From Cyanobacteria bacterium UBA4641 (lineage in GTDB: Bacteria > Cyanobacteriota > Vampirovibrionia > Gastranaerophilales > Gastranaerophilaceae): a DNA stretch of 28,709 bases. The position numbers and the translations under genes were made by a program. Positions 28,587 to 28,709 of this stretch are shown here, one piece after another. Numbering within the stretch: the first letter of the stretch is position 1; every line of letters starts with the position of its first letter. Location: positions 100,331 to 129,039 of the forward strand of contig DHMN01000028.1 of NCBI GenBank assembly GCA_002405805.1, given 5' to 3'. The notes under the pieces are model-generated. The model ran no database searches. It was not told the origin of the DNA and saw nothing but the letters and a program-made list of their open reading frames with translations.

Positions 28587-28639
28587 ATGTCCTCCCCTTG
28601 TGGGAGGACCGAAATCTAAGATTTCGAGGTGGGGGACAT
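28587..28639. repeat. family C compound palindrome
   Basis: Outer arms ATGTCC / GGACAT enclose two hairpins side by side: CCTCCC / GGGAGG around CTTGT, and CGAAATCT / AGATTTCG around a single A. The CTTGT loop is the same as in family A. Confidence 0.7.
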
Positions 28640-28709
28640 GACCTATGTGTTGTGGATTACCACGTCACTCCGTTAAGACTTATGCGACATTTGCAAGTAA
28701 ACTTTCCTC

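Larger units (their letters stand above)
28234..28709. other. right-end region after pyk
   Basis: It holds the pyk terminator, the 50-aa gene, a 14-bp sequence (28518-28531) that is the inverse of 3544-3557, and a compound palindrome at 28587-28639. From 28640 to the window end I see nothing recognisable. Confidence 0.7.

Noticed and set aside
1..28709. tRNA or rRNA genes
   Set aside because: I looked for T-loop and acceptor patterns in all gaps and saw none that fold.

Overview
The window is an AT-rich bacterial chromosome segment with dense, mostly short operons. The best guess for the organism is a gut-type member of the Melainabacteria/Vampirovibrionia, order Gastranaerophilales, a non-photosynthetic sister group of Cyanobacteria. 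Support comes from type IV prepilin-like proteins starting with the very conserved FTLAEVLITLGIIGVVAA segment, a DUF2993 protein, an SLH-domain surface protein with a glycine-rich C-terminus, and an OmpR/HisKA two-component pair in low-GC sequence. This is inference from protein style; there is no rRNA to confirm it, and I saw no tRNA, IS transposase, phage gene or CRISPR array.

Layout. 95-1966 (-) encodes a large six-hairpin-type protein with an AMMECR1-like front; it is divergent from a diguanylate cyclase (2115-2990). A repeat-filled gap follows. Then come two copies of an unusual module, a prepilin-like gene on the minus strand divergent from a 74-aa HTH gene (3580-4610 and 8814-9925). 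They flank and interrupt a translation block: prfA-ylxR-infB, then module 2, then rbfA-truB and three further genes (DUF2993, GerMN, HicB-like). After a second repeat-filled gap, a minus-strand pair (TIGR02757 family; phosphomevalonate/dNMP-kinase-like) is divergent from rsgA-prenyl synthase-DUF212. Next is a minus-strand operon of response regulator, histidine kinase and tadA. 20360-23072 holds lineage-specific proteins including a tandem pair of glycine-zipper paralogues. The right end has a 58-aa Cys-ending peptide, a uridine-kinase-like enzyme, a small Cys-rich secreted protein, a third repeat-filled gap, the SLH protein, pyruvate kinase and a 50-aa gene.

How the parts fit. Most genes are housekeeping (initiation, termination, ribosome and tRNA maturation, glycolysis). 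The unusual biology lies in four things. (1) The paired prepilin/HTH modules have overlapping divergent promoters in almost the same register. (2) Several genes have a -10 box 6-7 nt before the ATG and no Shine-Dalgarno, so they are probably leaderless, including one divergent pair that appears to share a palindromic -35 box. (3) Families of intergenic palindromes keep their loops and flanks while their stems change in a compensatory way. (4) There is a tandem family of glycine-zipper proteins. All names rest on motif recognition by eye; no database search was run.
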